Source of the DNA: Bacillota bacterium
GTDB lineage: Bacteria; Bacillota; Clostridia; Clostridiales; Caloramatoraceae
DNA: 6,580 nucleotides
Direction: 5' to 3'
Assembly (NCBI GenBank): GCA_023389275.1
Contig: JAEWEN010000041.1
Coordinates: forward strand, 1-6,580
Shown here: positions 5,396 to 6,580 of the stretch, one piece after another
How the letters are laid out: each line of letters opens with the position of its first letter
Position numbering within the stretch: the first letter of the stretch is position 1
Translations under genes and position numbers: made by a program
The notes under the pieces: generated by a model
Database searches by the model: none
The model's input: the letters and a program-made list of their open reading frames with translations, nothing else
What the model was told of the DNA's origin: nothing

Positions 5396-5409
5396 TTCAC
5401 TAATGTGAA
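5396..5409. repeat. short inverted repeat upstream of the 24-codon ORF
   Basis: TTCAC-TAAT-GTGAA forms a 5-bp inverted repeat 11 nt upstream of the AGGAGG of the 24-codon ORF. It could be an operator half-site pair or chance. No convincing promoter is visible between the eamA stop and this point. Confidence 0.25.
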
Positions 5410-5457
5410 TTTCTTTGTATTTAGCTTACACTCTTATTATGACCTTTTAAAAACCTT

Positions 5458-6375
5458 TTATACATGATTTTTAAAAATTTTTTTATTTTTTATAAAAGTT
5501 TTTTCTTCAGATATATAAAGTCCAAATAAAGCTAGTAAACATCCTAATATAGATATAAAAGTCATAGACTCATTTAATATAAGTACAGAAAAAATAATTG
5601 TTACAACAGGAACCATATAAATATATACACTTGTTTTAACTGCTCCTAAAACACCTATAACAAAGTTCCATATAACAAAACATGCAGCAGAAGCTCCAAG
5701 TCCTAAATATATAATATTAAGTAGATTAGTTGTATTTAATAATTCTTCTGTTGAAACATGAAAACCTAAAAAAGGTAATACAGGTAACATAAATATTAGT
5801 CCATAAAAAAATACTCTACGTGTAGATTTAATATTGTTATAATTTAAAAAGCTAATCTTTTTCATAAGTATTGAATACAATGACCACACAAGTGCAGCAA
5901 GTATTGCTAGTATATCACCTATTGGATTTAACTTTAAAACGTAACTTCCATTAAATGAAACAAGAGAAATTCCTATAATCGCAATTATAAACCCTAAAAA
6001 AATTCTTTTACTTAAACTTTCTCCCTTAAGTAAAAAATGTGCTAGTATTGCTGTAAATATTGGAGACACTGCAACTATTATTCCTACATTAGAAGCAAAA
6101 GTATATGTAAGTGCTATGTTTTCTAATAAAAAGTATAATGTTACTCCACAAATACCAGCTGCTGCAAACATAAGCTCTTCTTTTATATTATTTAATTTTA
6201 AAGTACTAGGTTTAATAATCCATAAAGCTACATATCCTAATATAAATCTTAAAAATAATATTTCTATAGGTGTAAAATCTTTAAGTAAAACTTTTGTTGA
6301 AATAAATGTGGTTCCCCAAATTAAAATAGTAACTACGGCTAAAATATGCGCCAATGTATTTTTTTTAACTGCCAA
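5458..6375 (-). CDS. EamA/DMT-family transporter
   Basis: A 305-residue integral membrane protein of the drug/metabolite transporter superfamily. Two EamA repeats (about 11-140 and 153-290) give about ten helices, and the length is typical. Family hallmarks are the early IWGTTFISTK (19-28), EILFLRFILGY (38-48), FTAILAHFLLKGESLSKR (107-124) and, in the second repeat, VPVVTIIFSVLILNES (255-270), each with the Glu near the end of helices 4 and 9 usual in this family. Members export amino acids, purines or other small metabolites; the substrate cannot be read here. The start is TTG at 6375, chosen because AAAAGGGGG lies 7 nt upstream and the N-terminus is basic (MAVKK) before helix 1. The gene stands alone after the tRNA terminator. 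A 14-bp palindrome lies 17 nt upstream of the start codon. Confidence 0.92.
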   Translation of the reverse strand: MAVKKNTLAHILAVVTILIWGTTFISTKVLLKDFTPIEILFLRFILGYVALWIIKPSTLKLNNIKEELMFAAAGICGVTLYFLLENIALTYTFASNVGIIVAVSPIFTAILAHFLLKGESLSKRIFLGFIIAIIGISLVSFNGSYVLKLNPIGDILAILAALVWSLYSILMKKISFLNYNNIKSTRRVFFYGLIFMLPVLPFLGFHVSTEELLNTTNLLNIIYLGLGASAACFVIWNFVIGVLGAVKTSVYIYMVPVVTIIFSVLILNESMTFISILGCLLALFGLYISEEKTFIKNKKIFKNHV

Positions 6376-6392
6376 AAAAATACCCCCTTTTC

Positions 6393-6406
6393 TTTTAACG
6401 TTAAAA
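6393..6406. promoter_or_regulatory. 14-bp palindrome upstream of eamA-family gene
   Basis: TTTTAACGTTAAAA is a perfect 14-bp palindrome between the tRNA terminator and the ribosome site of the transporter gene, centred at 6399/6400. Its position suggests an operator. A clear -35/-10 pair is not visible in this AT-rich stretch, and AT-rich DNA yields such palindromes by chance fairly often. Confidence 0.35.
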
Positions 6407-6420
6407 AATGAAAAAAATAT

Positions 6421-6450
6421 AAAAAAAAAGACAATCTAAAGATTGTCTTT
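6421..6450 (-). terminator. intrinsic terminator of the tRNA cluster
   Basis: AAAGACAATC (6427-6436) and GATTGTCTTT (6441-6450) form a 10-bp stem with a 4-nt loop. On the minus strand the stem runs into a T9 tract (plus-strand A at 6421-6429). It begins 5 nt beyond the encoded CCA of tRNA-Gly. Confidence 0.88.
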
Positions 6451-6455
6451 TTCAA

Positions 6456-6529
6456 TGGAGCGGGTGATGGGAATCGAACCCACACGACCAGCTTGGAAGG
6501 CTGGGATTCTACCATTGAACTACACCCGC
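6456..6529 (-). tRNA. tRNA-Gly (anticodon TCC)
   Basis: A complete 74-nt tRNA on the minus strand, GCGGGTG...CACCCGC acceptor stem with discriminator T and an encoded CCA (6458-6456). The anticodon loop CTTCCAA (6499-6493) gives anticodon TCC (6497-6495), reading GGA and other glycine codons. The T-arm GGGTTCGATTCCC is canonical. It lies 3 nt from the tRNA-Glu gene and is probably processed from the same transcript. Confidence 0.97.
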
Positions 6530-6532
6530 AAG

Positions 6533-6580
6533 TGGTGACCCCTAGGGGAATCGAACCCCTGTTACCACCGTGAAAGGGTG
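6533..6580 (-). tRNA. tRNA-Glu (anticodon TTC), partial
   Basis: The 3' 48 nt of a tRNA cut by the right edge of the window; the 5' half lies outside. The encoded CCA is at 6535-6533, the T-arm reads GGGGTTCGATTCCCC, and the anticodon loop CTTTCAC (6576-6570) gives TTC (6574-6572), so glutamate. The whole 3' acceptor strand is present (AGGGGTC plus discriminator A). It is upstream of tRNA-Gly in the same transcription direction. Confidence 0.93.

Noticed and set aside
5396..5409. TTCAC/GTGAA as a third copy of the TCAC operator
   Set aside because: The cores are inverted, not direct repeats 11 bp apart, and the flanking TTTTCACCT context is missing.
1..6580. Mobile element, CRISPR array or prophage remnant
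   Set aside because: No transposase, integrase, terminal repeat pair or spaced repeat array is visible; although tRNA genes are common integration sites, no duplicated tRNA 3' end was seen in the window.

Overview
The window looks like a chromosomal segment of a low-GC, spore-forming Firmicute, most likely Clostridium sensu stricto; the species cannot be told. The reasons are very AT-rich DNA, strong AGGAGG-type ribosome binding sites, TTG starts, a Clostridium-style rRNA leader, CCA-encoding tRNA genes and a consensus Spo0A box. Every gene I can support lies on the minus strand, so transcription runs from high to low coordinates, toward a 16S rRNA gene whose first bases are at the left edge.

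In order of transcription, the right edge holds a tRNA-Glu (partial) and tRNA-Gly pair closed by a terminator. Next is a ten-helix EamA/DMT-family exporter (5458-6375), then a 24-codon ORF with a strong ribosome binding site (5298-5372) and two tandem hairpins. Two very small polar genes follow (44 and 48 codons, 5003-5137 and 4836-4982). They have a perfect Spo0A box upstream and a terminator at 4793-4830.

The largest block (345-4701) is a transporter plus two-component module: a MacB/FtsX-type ABC permease, its ATPase, an OmpR-family response regulator and a HAMP-containing sensor histidine kinase. Permease and ATPase genes are 11 nt apart, and kinase and regulator genes overlap by 14 nt. 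The two halves are separated by 73 nt. A related pair of direct repeats (TCAC elements exactly 11 bp apart, inside TTTTCACCT...ATCACA) sits upstream of a -10 element in front of both halves. This is the geometry expected for OmpR/PhoB-type regulators, so I infer that the regulator controls both the transporter and its own gene. One repeat arm is also perfectly complementary over 12 nt to the regulator's ribosome binding site and start codon, which suggests that the site is masked in read-through mRNA.

The left 344 bases contain no protein gene. They hold an rRNA promoter (TTGACA, 17 bp, TAAACT with extended -10), a leader with a boxA-like element, and several inverted repeats including a small GC-rich block. 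I saw no mobile element, CRISPR array or clear sign of horizontal transfer. The most interesting material is regulatory: the shared operator, the possible ribosome-site-masking hairpin, and the Spo0A box before the two small genes.
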